64,000 nt of DNA from Sphingobacteriaceae bacterium UBA6709 (GTDB taxonomy: Bacteria > Bacteroidota > Bacteroidia > Sphingobacteriales > Sphingobacteriaceae). Of the stretch, positions 1 to 9,531 are shown one piece after another. Where the stretch lies: contig DKIV01000015.1 of NCBI GenBank assembly GCA_002454425.1, positions 168,832 through 232,831 on the forward strand, in the 5' to 3' direction. A model generated the notes under the pieces. It saw nothing but the letters and a program-made list of their open reading frames with translations. It was not told where the DNA came from and did no database searches. Numbering within the stretch: position 1 is the first letter of the stretch; every line of letters begins with the position of its first letter. Made by a program: the position numbers and the translations under genes.

Positions 1-1686
1 AAGCAATGAAAGTCCCCCCGTTTCATGATCGGCAGTGACGATCACCAAGGTTTCGCCATTCAGATCGGCATACTTCAGTGCCTCGCCCACCAATTTATCG
101 AAGTCGTGCATTTCCGTAACCAGATACGGAAGATTATTGGCATGACCGCCATAGTCTATTTGCGCGCCCTCGGCCATGATAAAGAAGCCTTGCTTATTTC
201 CCTTCAGCAGGTTGATACTTTTATTAAGGGACCTGATCAACATGTCACCGCGACCTTCAGCCACCGGACGGGTTGCAGAATCAGGTAACAACACCAGCTG
301 ACGGCCAGCTTTCTGAGTTTCAAAAGCATCCAAAGAATGTTGAACACTGAACCCTTGATTACGAAGATCGGCTAACAAACCCGCGTTGGCCGCGCTGCTG
401 AAGCTACGCTCCCTGGAGCCAACTAGGATTTGAGCCTTGCTATTACGCAAGTCGGCCGCGATAGATTCCGACATACTACGCTCGCTATTATGCGCGTAAA
501 ATGCCGCGGGTGTAGCGTCGGTAATGTCGCCACTGCTGATAATGGCCGACATCCTTCCCCCCGCCGCCAGCGTATCCACCAGATTAGTAAGCTTATTGCC
601 CGCCGGATCTACGCCCACAAAGCGATTATTGGTTTTATGACCTGTCGCCAGGGCTGTACCCCCTGCTGCGGAGTCAGTGTTCCCCGCGTCAGCAGCGCAG
701 GTTACTGAAAATCCAATATTGCTAAAGTTGCCGATATTCAACGCGCCGTGATTAGCCATCAACCCCGCGTGTATCTGGGCAAGACCCATACCATCGCCAA
801 TTAGCAGAATGACGTTTCTGGGAGCCACCGCCACCGCATCCTTTTTATGAGTAGCGCGATAGGTTTCATAAGGCCTGGCTAACTGAAAGTTCAGCTTCTC
901 TTTATTCTTATAAAAAGTATTAAGCTTTGCCGGGTCGTCTGTATTGATCCAGTCGACCCCTAACTTATCGAGGACGATCCAGGTGTTGGGGCTATCTTGT
1001 GACGCCCAAAGACGGAAGGACTTCCCCTTAGCATGCGCCGCACCTATAACAGCTTTAAGCTTACGCTCATCTTCAGCTACCGGATTCCCTTTCCCGTTCC
1101 ATACCGTATATGTATCGAGCGACTGGCTGATCATACCTATACGCTGCAGCTGTTTGTCAGAGTAATTTACCTCTGGCCGGCCATCAATAAGAAAGGGCTC
1201 GGGCACTTCATTAAATCGCTCAGGAGGCGGCACATTGCCACTCAGCATCAGTTTCAAAGCGCCGGGATACTTCTTCCTGTCGAATAAAGGCCGATATTCG
1301 CGAAGCACCTCCAACAGGCGAGGAAGTACAATATTGTAAGATTGTTTTAAATCAATAACAAGCTGAAGACTATTGGAAGCTTCCGGATATGCACGAAAAT
1401 TATTCTCCTTAAAACGTTCAAACAGCGGGTCGAGATACATACGACCTAAGGTTCTGCCTTTAACGATTTCAGAGCTATCATGCGCTACGTACAGCTCGCC
1501 ATCCTTGAGAAAAATATCCGCCTCTATAGACCCCATCCGATTCTGGTAAGCAGTAAGCAGCGGAATCGACTGCTTATAGTCGTTATGACTGTGACCTCTG
1601 TTGGCGCTGAGGTGTTGCTGTGCGAAACTGTTGAGGCCCAGCCCGAAGGCCAGCACCCAACAGCTCAAATATTTAAGTTCTACCAT
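1..1686 (-). CDS. GDPD/PI-PLC-like domain fused to alkaline phosphatase (3' end beyond left edge)
   Basis: The frame is open for 562 codons from the ATG at 1686 to the window edge, so the C-terminus is missing. Residues 1-22 form a signal peptide ending SFA-QQ. Residues about 28-250 resemble the GDPD/PI-PLC-like TIM barrel, beginning with NRGHSHNDY (His32, His34), with IEADIFLKDGELYVAHD and ending in WINTDDP. From about residue 290 it is an alkaline phosphatase: metal-binding IGDGMG near 297, nucleophile motif TDSAAGG with Ser339, and TADHETGG at 551-558. The likely role is sequential hydrolysis of phosphodiesters and phosphomonoesters in the periplasm or on the surface. The ATG overlaps the stop of the upstream susD gene by 7 bases, indicating translational coupling and co-transcription. 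The domain order is clear; the substrate is inference. Confidence 0.9.
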   Translation of the reverse strand, partial: MVELKYLSCWVLAFGLGLNSFAQQHLSANRGHSHNDYKQSIPLLTAYQNRMGSIEADIFLKDGELYVAHDSSEIVKGRTLGRMYLDPLFERFKENNFRAYPEASNSLQLVIDLKQSYNIVLPRLLEVLREYRPLFDRKKYPGALKLMLSGNVPPPERFNEVPEPFLIDGRPEVNYSDKQLQRIGMISQSLDTYTVWNGKGNPVAEDERKLKAVIGAAHAKGKSFRLWASQDSPNTWIVLDKLGVDWINTDDPAKLNTFYKNKEKLNFQLARPYETYRATHKKDAVAVAPRNVILLIGDGMGLAQIHAGLMANHGALNIGNFSNIGFSVTCAADAGNTDSAAGGTALATGHKTNNRFVGVDPAGNKLTNLVDTLAAGGRMSAIISSGDITDATPAAFYAHNSERSMSESIAADLRNSKAQILVGSRERSFSSAANAGLLADLRNQGFSVQHSLDAFETQKAGRQLVLLPDSATRPVAEGRGDMLIRSLNKSINLLKGNKQGFFIMAEGAQIDYGGHANNLPYLVTEMHDFDKLVGEALKYADLNGETLVIVTADHETGGLSLL

Positions 1687-3200
1687 CCAGGATTTTGCTT
1701 AATAACGCCGGCACTGTTATCAATTTCGCGTTGAGGCACGGCCCAAACATCATGCACTGAAGGATTGAAGTTACGGGCAGGCCAGATAACGTTCCCTTGC
1801 GAGTCATGCAAAGGCTTCGCATAGGTGGACTGCGCATCGCCCCAGCGCACCAGATCGCGATGCCTGTCAGGCCACTCACCAGCGAGTTCGTTACGACGTT
1901 CACGCTTCAGATCGCTCATGCTCATGCCAGACTTCTCAGCCAGGCCCGCGCGCTTACGGATGAGGTTAAGCTCGGTGTCGCCGGCACCAGCGCCACTCTG
2001 CGCGATAGCCGCCTCCGCCTTAATCAAGAGCACTTCAGCATACCTCATCAGGGGCACATTGAGGTCGGTAGTGCCATTATCGCCATTGGGATTTACGTGT
2101 GTAGGTATTGGATTGGCGTACGAGAATGGCTCCATATATTTATTGAACTGATAATCAGAGGTAGCCCCTCCATCTTTGGTAAAGCTGCGCTCCGCACCGA
2201 AAAACATGAATTTATCGCCAGTCTTCAGGATGGTCACCTCCCGACGTTTGTCGCCCGTCTCGAAAGAATCGTACAGTTCTTTTGTTGGCAAATAATAACC
2301 CCAGCCATTATAAATACCCCAAGCTTTATTGGTAAGCATCACCCCCGGTAGTTTGCTGCCCCAGCCTGTACCACCACCGTTGGGGGTACAAACGACAGAC
2401 CAGATGTACTCTGATGACCAGTTATTAGCCGCTTTAAAGACATCAGCATAAGATGAAAGCAGCGCGTGCTCGCCAGAATTAATTACCATATCCGCGTATT
2501 TAACAGCATTAGGGTAATCTTTCTTATAAAGATATACCTTTGACAAAAGCGCCCAAGCAGCAGTTTTATGTGCTTTGCCATAGTCTGCTTCAGCCATTTC
2601 CGAGAACATTGGCAGGTTATCGGCAGCCTTTTCAAGTAAGCTGATAATATAGTCGTAGTTCTCATTGACATTTGCCGCACGAGCGACAGGCACCGCAGGA
2701 TCGGCTTCCGGGCTTACAATAGGGACGCCGGACTTATCATTTCCATAGTTCGATGCCAGCTGAAAGTACACCAAGCCGGCATTGAAGTAAGCATCGCCAA
2801 TGATATGCTTCTTTAACGTCTCATCCATGTTAATACCTGGTACATTGACGATGATGTCATTTGCACTTCTGATGATGGCATAGCGCATGCTCCATTGCGT
2901 TTCTGTGTACCCGCCACCGATATAGGTACGGTTGAAATTTTTAATGTTATCGCCTTCAGGTTTATTTCTGCCCGTCACCATATCGTCGCTGGCATTGATG
3001 AACCAAAACATGCCGCGGCCATAGAAATCTTCCGAATTGTAGTTATTATACATACCGGCTTCTGCCTTCAGGGCATCCTCACGTGTCTTCCAGAAATTCT
3101 TTGAAGAAGGAGCACCCTCAGGACTTATGTCAAGCTGGTTGCCGCAGGATGAGAATACTGCCCCTGCAGCGATTAATATATATTTAAAGATATTTTTCAT
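1680..3200 (-). CDS. SusD/RagB-family outer-membrane lipoprotein
   Basis: This 506-residue protein has a lipoprotein signal (lipobox VFSSC, then GNQ) and the SusD/RagB fold hallmarks: an N-terminal SusD-like segment with DISPEG, TPR-like helices with AAWALLSKVYLYKKDYPNAVKYAD, and a C-terminal part with RYAEVLLIKAEAA and LKRERRNELAGEW. SusD proteins cap their SusC partner and bind the incoming ligand at the cell surface. It lies 21 bases after susC and overlaps the start of the phosphatase gene, so the three form one unit. The company of a phosphatase rather than glycosidases suggests the ligand may be a phosphorylated compound. That is inference. Confidence 0.93.
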   Translation of the reverse strand: MKNIFKYILIAAGAVFSSCGNQLDISPEGAPSSKNFWKTREDALKAEAGMYNNYNSEDFYGRGMFWFINASDDMVTGRNKPEGDNIKNFNRTYIGGGYTETQWSMRYAIIRSANDIIVNVPGINMDETLKKHIIGDAYFNAGLVYFQLASNYGNDKSGVPIVSPEADPAVPVARAANVNENYDYIISLLEKAADNLPMFSEMAEADYGKAHKTAAWALLSKVYLYKKDYPNAVKYADMVINSGEHALLSSYADVFKAANNWSSEYIWSVVCTPNGGGTGWGSKLPGVMLTNKAWGIYNGWGYYLPTKELYDSFETGDKRREVTILKTGDKFMFFGAERSFTKDGGATSDYQFNKYMEPFSYANPIPTHVNPNGDNGTTDLNVPLMRYAEVLLIKAEAAIAQSGAGAGDTELNLIRKRAGLAEKSGMSMSDLKRERRNELAGEWPDRHRDLVRWGDAQSTYAKPLHDSQGNVIWPARNFNPSVHDVWAVPQREIDNSAGVIKQNPGW

Positions 3201-3221
3201 GTTCTTCTGTTGTTTTTGCGA

Positions 3222-6200
3222 TTATAGATTTAAGCTTAGCCCTAAGAAGTAAGTTCTTGCCTGCGGATATCTGCCGACATCAAGACCATTATTATCCATA
3301 CCGATCTCAGGATCGAATCCTGAATAATTAGTGAAAGTGAAAAGATTGTTGGCGGATACGTATATACGTAGTCCTCCTGCCTTAATCTTGTTAGTAAGGG
3401 CTTTCGGCAAGGTATAACCAAGCGTTACGTTACGTATACGCAGGTATGAGCCATCTTCGATGTAGAAGTCGGAGGCATTGAAGTTACCGTTGGTATCAGA
3501 TGTTGATAAAATTGGTACTTTTCCTCCCGGATTTTCTGGCGACCAGGCGTCAAGAATGCCTTCCAGCTTATTGTATGAAGGGCCACTGGCACTGTATGTG
3601 GTGCGCTTTACCGCATTGAACAATTCGTTGCCCTGTACGCCCTGAGCGAAAACACTGAAATCAAAATTCTTATAGTTTGCGTTGAAGGTCAGACCATAGG
3701 AGAAATCAGGATAAGCATTGCCGGCATAGTAACGGTCGTTCAAATCTATAGATCCATTGCCGTCAAGGTCTGCAAACTTAAAATCTCCGGCTTTGGCATT
3801 GGGCTGAATAAGGCCGCCATTCGAGTTTTTGTAGCTATCGACTTCTGCCTGGCTCTGGAAGATACCCTGCGTCTTAAGCACGTAATAGCTGTATAATGGC
3901 TGGCCCACAGTAATCATTAACGGAGCCAGTTCATTTCTGAAGTTAGTGCCAACTGCTATATTCTGCATTCCAGGAGCTAATTCAAGAACCTTGTTATTGA
4001 TCTTGGTGAGCGTAGCATTTACCGAGTAGGTGAAAGCTCCGGGCTTGCTTTTAAAGTTCAATCCTAATTCCAGACCGCGATCGCGCACAAGCCCCGCATT
4101 GATCGTCTGCGAAGCCAGTCCCGCGGTTCCCGGCAGAGATCGCGTAAGAATCATCTTGTCAGTCTTCTTCTCGAAATAATCAACGCTTAAGCTCAGCTGC
4201 TTTAACACCGCCAAGTCTAAACCTACGTTCGTCTGTTTAGACTCAGCCCAGCTAAGATTTTCGTTGGCAAGCACCGTCTGCACATAGCCTGTTTGCAGAG
4301 CGGGCGTAAGACCGAAGTACGTTTGTGTCGTTCCGAGTAAGGGATTCGCATCGTCATATCTCAATGACGCAAGACTTCCTAACACGCCGTAGCTGGCGCG
4401 CAGCTTGAGTTCGTCTAACCAGGCAACATCAGCAAGAAAGCGCTCTTTTCCAATAGACCAGCCTGCCGATACAGAGCCATAATTACGGTAGCGATTATTT
4501 TCAGGAAGCATTGACGAGCCGTCTCTTCTTCCAATTAATGACAACAGATATTTGTCTTTGAAGCTATAATTCGCACGCAGAAACAAGGACGAGATGGCGC
4601 TTGCTATGTAGGTACTGCGTGAAGGCTGAATGACGGTGGCATTGTTCAGATAACGATACTGGCTAGCCTCGTCATCAAATCCGGAACCAGAGGTATAAAG
4701 GCCGTTACTCTTTGTTTTCTGAAAAGTATACCCACCGGTGAAGTCCATCTGGTGATCTGAAACATTCAGCTTGTAGTTAAGCACCTGTTCCGCAAGAAGG
4801 TCTGTACTAAGATCAGAATTCTCAACAAGGCTGTTGCTAAGCACAGGTTTTCCCACCTCAGGACGCTTCGGGGTAAAGCTCTTGTAGAAAGCATTGGTCT
4901 TAGTAATGCTTAAGTTAGAGCGAAATGTCAAACCTTTGGCAAGCTGAATCTTAGCATAAGGGTTTATCATCAACACATTGATCGGATTGTCAATATCTAT
5001 GCGTGACAGCTCAGCTACGGGATTAATAATATCGCCATAGTCACCTGCATACTGGCCGCCAGGTAAACCGGCAAAAGATCCATCAGCATTGTAAGGCGTT
5101 CCGTTTGTTGGATAGTATATCGCGTTTAATAACGCTCCTGTATAGTCGCTACTGGTATTAGCGCCATTGCCATTGGTACTGCTATAGGAAAGTTGCTCGC
5201 CAACGGTAAGCCAGTTATTAAGTTTGTGTTCCGTATTAATTCGGAAGTTATAACGCTCCGACTGAGTATTGAGCACGATACCTTCTGCCTTACGGTAATT
5301 AAAGCTCAGGAAATAATTAGATTTTTCCGATCCTCCATTCAAAGAGGCATTATAATCCTGCAGCAAGCCATTTCTGAAAACCTCGTCAACCCAGTTTGTA
5401 CGGGTAATCTGCCCCTCAGGATACAAGTTGGCATCAAACGCCGGAAGCACTGCTGTGCCGCCATTCTTTGCCGCCTCGCGAGCCACAAAAGCACGCTGTT
5501 CCGCATTGAGCGGCTTTACCTTCTTCCATACGCTTTGCTGGCCAAGCTTGGCGTCAAAGTTAATCTGGGTCTTGCCACTACTGCCTTTCTTCGTAGTAAT
5601 CAGCACTACCCCACCGGAAGCACGCGCACCATAGATGGCAGCGGAAGCATCTTTAAGCACAGAAATATTCTCTATATCATTAGGGTTGATCTGAGGTACT
5701 CCAGGATAAATAGATCCATCAACAACGTATAAAACACTTTCTCCGCTGATACCGCCCGCACCACGAATATTCACTCTCGGTGCGGCCATTGGATCGCCCC
5801 CTTCATTGGTAACAATTACGCCGGGAGTTTTTCCGGCCATCACTTCTCCCACACTATTTAGCGAACGTGACGATAATTTATCCAAAGAAACAATACTTAC
5901 AGCCCCTGTAAGTGTTGCTTTACGTTGAGTTCCGTAACCAACGATTACCACTTCGTCTAATTGATTGCGAGTGCTTTTTAATACGATGGTTAAGGCAGAC
6001 TGTCCGGAAACACTTGCCGTCTGGCTTTCAAAGCCAATCATTGAAAACGATAGCGTAGCATTTTCATTAGCAGCGATGCGGAATGCACCATTTGCGTCAG
6101 TTAAAGTCGCCCGCTTTGCGCCAACCACTCTTACAGACACCCCAGGTAGCGTCAGTCCCGCGTCGTCACGCACAACTCCGGTAATGATCTTGTCGGCACG

Positions 6201-6563
6201 CACACTGGTAGCTGTAGACAGTAATACGTACTCTCCTTTTTCGTCGGTACTAAAACCAAGCTTATCTAGTGCAGATACAAGAGGTTCGTTAATGAAGATA
6301 CTCTCGCCAAGGGCATTTTTTGAGGGTAGCGCATCAGGATTATAAACGAACTTTACACCTGTGCGGCGTTCTATTTCTTTAATAACCTCAACGAGCGCTG
6401 CTCCACGCTTTATTGTCAAGCTCAGACGGCTTTCTTTAAGACGCTGAGCCATGCTTACCGAGGCAAAGAGCGCATTGCACAGCACGCAGAACAAGAGCGT
6501 AAGCACATAAGTATTTCTAAGCTTACGTTCCGGTGAAGGCATAAATGTTAAAAAGTTTTTCAT
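3222..6563 (-). CDS. SusC-family TonB-dependent transporter with STN signalling domain
   Basis: I start it at the ATG at 6563 (1113 residues). The frame extends 15 codons further up only to a TTG at 6608. The signal sequence (LTLLFCVLCNALFASVSMAQ) is followed by an STN domain (VIKEIERRTGVKFVYNPDAL), a CarboxypepD_reg-like repeat (ITGVVRDDAGLTLPGVSV), the SusC signature DEVVIVGYGTQRKATLTGAV, a plug with ADKII-type Ig lead, and a 22-stranded barrel ending FLGLSLNL. It imports a ligand delivered by the adjacent SusD using TonB energy. The STN domain normally contacts a FecR anti-sigma factor, and one is encoded directly upstream (84-base gap), giving a trans-envelope signalling circuit. Confidence 0.95.
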   Translation of the reverse strand: MKNFLTFMPSPERKLRNTYVLTLLFCVLCNALFASVSMAQRLKESRLSLTIKRGAALVEVIKEIERRTGVKFVYNPDALPSKNALGESIFINEPLVSALDKLGFSTDEKGEYVLLSTATSVRADKIITGVVRDDAGLTLPGVSVRVVGAKRATLTDANGAFRIAANENATLSFSMIGFESQTASVSGQSALTIVLKSTRNQLDEVVIVGYGTQRKATLTGAVSIVSLDKLSSRSLNSVGEVMAGKTPGVIVTNEGGDPMAAPRVNIRGAGGISGESVLYVVDGSIYPGVPQINPNDIENISVLKDASAAIYGARASGGVVLITTKKGSSGKTQINFDAKLGQQSVWKKVKPLNAEQRAFVAREAAKNGGTAVLPAFDANLYPEGQITRTNWVDEVFRNGLLQDYNASLNGGSEKSNYFLSFNYRKAEGIVLNTQSERYNFRINTEHKLNNWLTVGEQLSYSSTNGNGANTSSDYTGALLNAIYYPTNGTPYNADGSFAGLPGGQYAGDYGDIINPVAELSRIDIDNPINVLMINPYAKIQLAKGLTFRSNLSITKTNAFYKSFTPKRPEVGKPVLSNSLVENSDLSTDLLAEQVLNYKLNVSDHQMDFTGGYTFQKTKSNGLYTSGSGFDDEASQYRYLNNATVIQPSRSTYIASAISSLFLRANYSFKDKYLLSLIGRRDGSSMLPENNRYRNYGSVSAGWSIGKERFLADVAWLDELKLRASYGVLGSLASLRYDDANPLLGTTQTYFGLTPALQTGYVQTVLANENLSWAESKQTNVGLDLAVLKQLSLSVDYFEKKTDKMILTRSLPGTAGLASQTINAGLVRDRGLELGLNFKSKPGAFTYSVNATLTKINNKVLELAPGMQNIAVGTNFRNELAPLMITVGQPLYSYYVLKTQGIFQSQAEVDSYKNSNGGLIQPNAKAGDFKFADLDGNGSIDLNDRYYAGNAYPDFSYGLTFNANYKNFDFSVFAQGVQGNELFNAVKRTTYSASGPSYNKLEGILDAWSPENPGGKVPILSTSDTNGNFNASDFYIEDGSYLRIRNVTLGYTLPKALTNKIKAGGLRIYVSANNLFTFTNYSGFDPEIGMDNNGLDVGRYPQARTYFLGLSLNL

Positions 6564-6647
6564 TTTAAGGTGATTCTTTGATTGTAATGATGTTTTTGAT
6601 TGCTCCAATTGTGTTAGATATTCTTTAATTCATTGATCATAGGACAT

Positions 6648-7589
6648 TTAATTTGAGATATGATAGGTCGACTTATCAGCGGATTCTGTAAGCTTCAAGT
6701 GGTGCAGGGAGCAAAGCAGATCAAGGATCTCCTTAACCGACTGACCACTATTGAAGCGCGCGGTGCTTCGCAGTGTTGCATTAACCTGCGGCGACAGCGT
6801 TATTTTCACATTATATATATAGGATAGACGTTGAACTGCGTAGCCGAGGCTAATGCCCTGGAAGTTTATCTCTACAGGCGGTGTCGGTACTTCTTTTATT
6901 GAAAGGAACTTATTTTCTCCACAGTCGTATTTAATGACCTGACCGCGCACGAGTGTCGCCAATAGCTGCTGCGCTCTGCTAACTCGCACTTTTCCTGTGC
7001 TCACCCGGACCGTAAAGCGCTTGCTTCCCGTAGCTTGCTCAATGTCAAAGCTTGTACCCAACACTTTCACTTCCATGCCCCGTAGTCCCCGTACAATAAA
7101 TGATTGGTCTTCGCGGTGCGCTACATCAAAAAAGGCACGTCCACGCATCAGGCGCAGCTGCCGATGCTTTATTGCATAGCCCTCTTTATAGGAAATCATT
7201 GAGCCCGGATATAACAATATGCGGGAACCGTCGGCTAAAGTAAGTGTCGTGTCATGTGATCCTCGGTTAGCAACTATTACAGTATGCGCATAGCTTGCGG
7301 ATTCATTTTTCCTGAAAAACAAGAATGCAAAGGATGATACCAGCAACAGGACAGCAGCAACACGAATAATAGCTTTTAAACGTACAACCTTTTGATTGTG
7401 CGATTCCAGCTTACGCAATCGGTCGAGCATCCTCGCTGAAAGATGTTCTTTCTCTATGCCCTCGGGACGCTCGCTGTCAAATGCCAGCTGCTCATACCAG
7501 GCATCCACCCGATTTCTTTCTTCTGGAGAGCTCTGCCCCGAAAGGTATCGGCTCAGTACCTGCTTTATCTTTTCTGCGTTCATTCGCAT
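6648..7589 (-). CDS. FecR-family anti-sigma factor/regulator
   Basis: This 313-residue protein has a cytoplasmic N-terminus (VLSRYLSGQSSPEERNRVDAWYEQ), one membrane segment at about 70-90 (AAVLLLVSSFAFLFF), and a periplasmic FecR domain (TLADGSRILLYPGSMISY, GRAFFDVAHREDQSFIVR, VKVLGTSFDI). It ends in the DUF4974 domain (INFQGISLGYAVQRLSYIYNVKITL). Such proteins hold or activate their ECF sigma partner and sense the state of the STN domain of the SusC transporter. It lies between the sigma gene (150-base gap) and susC. There are two possible ATG codons, at residues 1 and 3. Family assignment is secure. Confidence 0.94.
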   Translation of the reverse strand: MRMNAEKIKQVLSRYLSGQSSPEERNRVDAWYEQLAFDSERPEGIEKEHLSARMLDRLRKLESHNQKVVRLKAIIRVAAVLLLVSSFAFLFFRKNESASYAHTVIVANRGSHDTTLTLADGSRILLYPGSMISYKEGYAIKHRQLRLMRGRAFFDVAHREDQSFIVRGLRGMEVKVLGTSFDIEQATGSKRFTVRVSTGKVRVSRAQQLLATLVRGQVIKYDCGENKFLSIKEVPTPPVEINFQGISLGYAVQRLSYIYNVKITLSPQVNATLRSTARFNSGQSVKEILDLLCSLHHLKLTESADKSTYHISN

Positions 7590-7739
7590 ACAGGTAAACT
7601 CAAAAGACCGATCGTACCAGTTAAAAACGTTAAGCGTTTATTAAGATTCTGTTAAGTGCTAAGAAATTGATTTGATTGGCGGTGCTCCTCAATGGAAGTA
7701 ACGGAGGAATAGCTATATGGTAAATAAAGAATTTCGAAG

Positions 7740-8297
7740 TTAGAGGAAGAAGCAAGCCAGATGCGGCAACTTTTCCTTTAATAATTTAAGCGCAGAGCTT
7801 GTCTGATTCTTGACCGTCTGGACGGAGATATTCATCTCTGTAGCGATCTCAGAATTCGATTTTCCTTCTTTACGACTCTTGTAGAAAATGGCGCGCATGC
7901 GCTCAGGTAAAGTTGAAATCGCGCGTTCAATCTCGGCACTTAATTCTTTGTATAATAACTGTTCATCAGCGGCTCCGGTACTGCTGCTTTCGAACAACAT
8001 GGAGAACTTTTGCTGATGTACTGCTGCTACCGTGGTAGATTTATAGTAATTGATAACCTTGAACTTTACAGATCCTAACAGGTAGTGTTTTAATTCGCCG
8101 CTCAGGTTGATTCTATGTCGATTTTCCCAAAGCGCGACGAAGATATCCTGTGTTATTTCTTCTGAAAGCGTAGGATCGCCAGTTTTACTCATTGCCAGGG
8201 CGAAGACATCCTCCCAGTATTTCCGGAATATGTTTTCCAAGGCATCTGGCCTTCCTTCCTTTAACAGTGTCAGTAAATCCTTTTCCAACAAAAACAA
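7740..8297 (-). CDS. ECF-type RNA polymerase sigma factor
   Basis: This 185-residue ECF sigma of the Bacteroidetes SusC/FecR group has region 2 (FRKYWEDVFALAMSKTGD, EITQDIFVALWENRHRI) and region 4 with an HTH (ALSTLPERMRAIFYKSRKEGKSNSEIATEMNISVQTVKNQ-like segment, ISTLPERMR to TVKNQ). No in-frame ATG exists upstream: a TGA lies at 8319-8321, and the possible starts are TTG codons at 8297, 8291 and 8288. The first gene of the operon with fecR, susC and susD, it should direct transcription of the susCD-phosphatase genes when the anti-sigma releases it. The exact start is uncertain. Confidence 0.92.
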   Translation of the reverse strand: MFLLEKDLLTLLKEGRPDALENIFRKYWEDVFALAMSKTGDPTLSEEITQDIFVALWENRHRINLSGELKHYLLGSVKFKVINYYKSTTVAAVHQQKFSMLFESSSTGAADEQLLYKELSAEIERAISTLPERMRAIFYKSRKEGKSNSEIATEMNISVQTVKNQTSSALKLLKEKLPHLACFFL

Positions 8298-8304
8298 TTT
8301 GTCC

Positions 8305-8312
8305 CAAAGGTA
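8305..8312 (-). promoter_or_regulatory. Candidate -7 box (TACCTTTG) of the sigma/fecR operon
   Basis: On the minus strand TACCTTTG matches the Bacteroidetes TAnnTTTG element. It ends only 7 bases before the first TTG codon of the sigma gene, which would make the message almost leaderless. I see no TTTG at a proper -33 distance. A chance match is possible. Confidence 0.3.
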
Positions 8313-8422
8313 TAGTGCTCATATTCACTGAATATTAACTAATGATGAAGGATCAAATTAGCATCATGCTATAAAGCTAATTGTAACGTGTGCGCAGTCT
8401 CCAAAAGGTATATTTTTATGTG

Positions 8423-9526
8423 CTACGCCGGATTTTCGCCGCTCCGCGTGTGATTCATAATCTGAAGAATACGCTCGTCTATAAACTCAATGCGCTCTTC
8501 CATATTCGTAAGGTAAGGTGATTGTTGAATCGTTCCGTCATCGCGTAGCATATTCAAAATACCCTTTATTGACGACACGGGTCTGCGTAGTCCATGAGCT
8601 TGATTAAAAGCAATGGAATGAAGCATTCGTTCTTTTTCCTCTCGCTGTTGACGCGCTTGCACACGCTCGGAAATATCTACTGCACTGTAGGACACGCCGA
8701 TGATTTCGCCCTCGGGATTTCGCGCGGGTTCATAACATATATCCAACCAATACTCTGCATTCACATATTTAATATGGCGTTCGCCACGCACGATTTCCCC
8801 TTGCAACGCCTTTTTGGAAGATTGCACAAATATTACCAGCAGTTGATCTGTAATAAACTCCGGCAGGGACTGCCCTACATACATCGCCACCTTATAGTTG
8901 AGAGCAATGAAATCAGCCACCGTTTTATTATAGGCGAGGACCTTAAGCTCCTTATCCAAAATAAGGTGCGCACAGCCCAGGCTTTGGAAAAATGAGCTCA
9001 TCTTAATTTCTTCGCTGCGGGCATTTTCCAGAAGACTCTTTAATATGGCCTTACTTGCATCATACTCGAGTAATTGCACTACCTGCGAGGCGAGAATGTT
9101 AAGGATGTGCTGTTGCTGCTCCGATAGCTCGCCGGGTACGCTATCAATAACACAAAGTCCTCCCAAGTGTAAACCATCAAAAGTTGTTAACGGAACGCCG
9201 GCATAGAAGCGTATATGGGGATCTCCTGTCACGAGGGGATTGCTCTCAAAACGGGTATCCTTTCTTGCATCTGGCACCACAAGCGCTTTCCCTGAATCAA
9301 CAATGTGCGCACAGAAGGCATCTTCGCGTGCGGTGCTCGTCGTATTAAAACAATGTTTGTATTGTACATGTTGCGCATCCTTTCCCACTAGCGTTATCAG
9401 GGCAGTAGGCACACCACATAAATCTGCAGCTAAACGTACGATATCCTGAAGATCACCATCCTTAGTAGTTTTTAACGTTAGCAGGCGATCTACCTCCGCC
9501 AGTCTTTCTTCTTCATGTCTCGACAT
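8423..9526 (-). CDS. GAF-PAS protein with orphan histidine-kinase dimerisation helix, no ATPase domain
   Basis: This 367-residue cytosolic protein has no membrane segments. Residues about 20-160 are a GAF domain (DIVRLAADLCGVPTALITLVGKD, EDAFCAHIVDSGKALVVPDARKD, FYAGVPLTT, LGGLCVIDSVPGELS). About 180-295 is a PAS domain (AHLILDKELKVLAYNKTVADF, IGVSYSAVDISERVQARQ). The last 60 residues resemble the DHp helix of histidine kinases: AHGLRRPVSSIKG keeps a histidine at 311 and the conserved proline, but the usual acidic residue after His is Gly. The chain stops 56 residues after His311, so the HATPase_c domain is absent. It follows its paralogue by 5 bases and is co-transcribed. It might be a phosphoryl acceptor or regulator of another kinase; that is inference. 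Confidence 0.88.
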   Translation of the reverse strand: MSRHEEERLAEVDRLLTLKTTKDGDLQDIVRLAADLCGVPTALITLVGKDAQHVQYKHCFNTTSTAREDAFCAHIVDSGKALVVPDARKDTRFESNPLVTGDPHIRFYAGVPLTTFDGLHLGGLCVIDSVPGELSEQQQHILNILASQVVQLLEYDASKAILKSLLENARSEEIKMSSFFQSLGCAHLILDKELKVLAYNKTVADFIALNYKVAMYVGQSLPEFITDQLLVIFVQSSKKALQGEIVRGERHIKYVNAEYWLDICYEPARNPEGEIIGVSYSAVDISERVQARQQREEKERMLHSIAFNQAHGLRRPVSSIKGILNMLRDDGTIQQSPYLTNMEERIEFIDERILQIMNHTRSGENPA

Positions 9527-9531
9527 AGTGC

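Noticed and set aside
1797..2351. 184-codon plus-strand frame
   Set aside because: Antisense shadow of the susD gene at 1680-3200.
5193..5732. 179-codon plus-strand frame
   Set aside because: It lies entirely antisense to the plug/barrel region of a certain susC gene and has no recognisable domain.
6564..6608. Extended N-terminus for the first susC
   Set aside because: The extension begins with TTG and adds polar residues ahead of the natural signal peptide; the ATG at 6563 is preferred.
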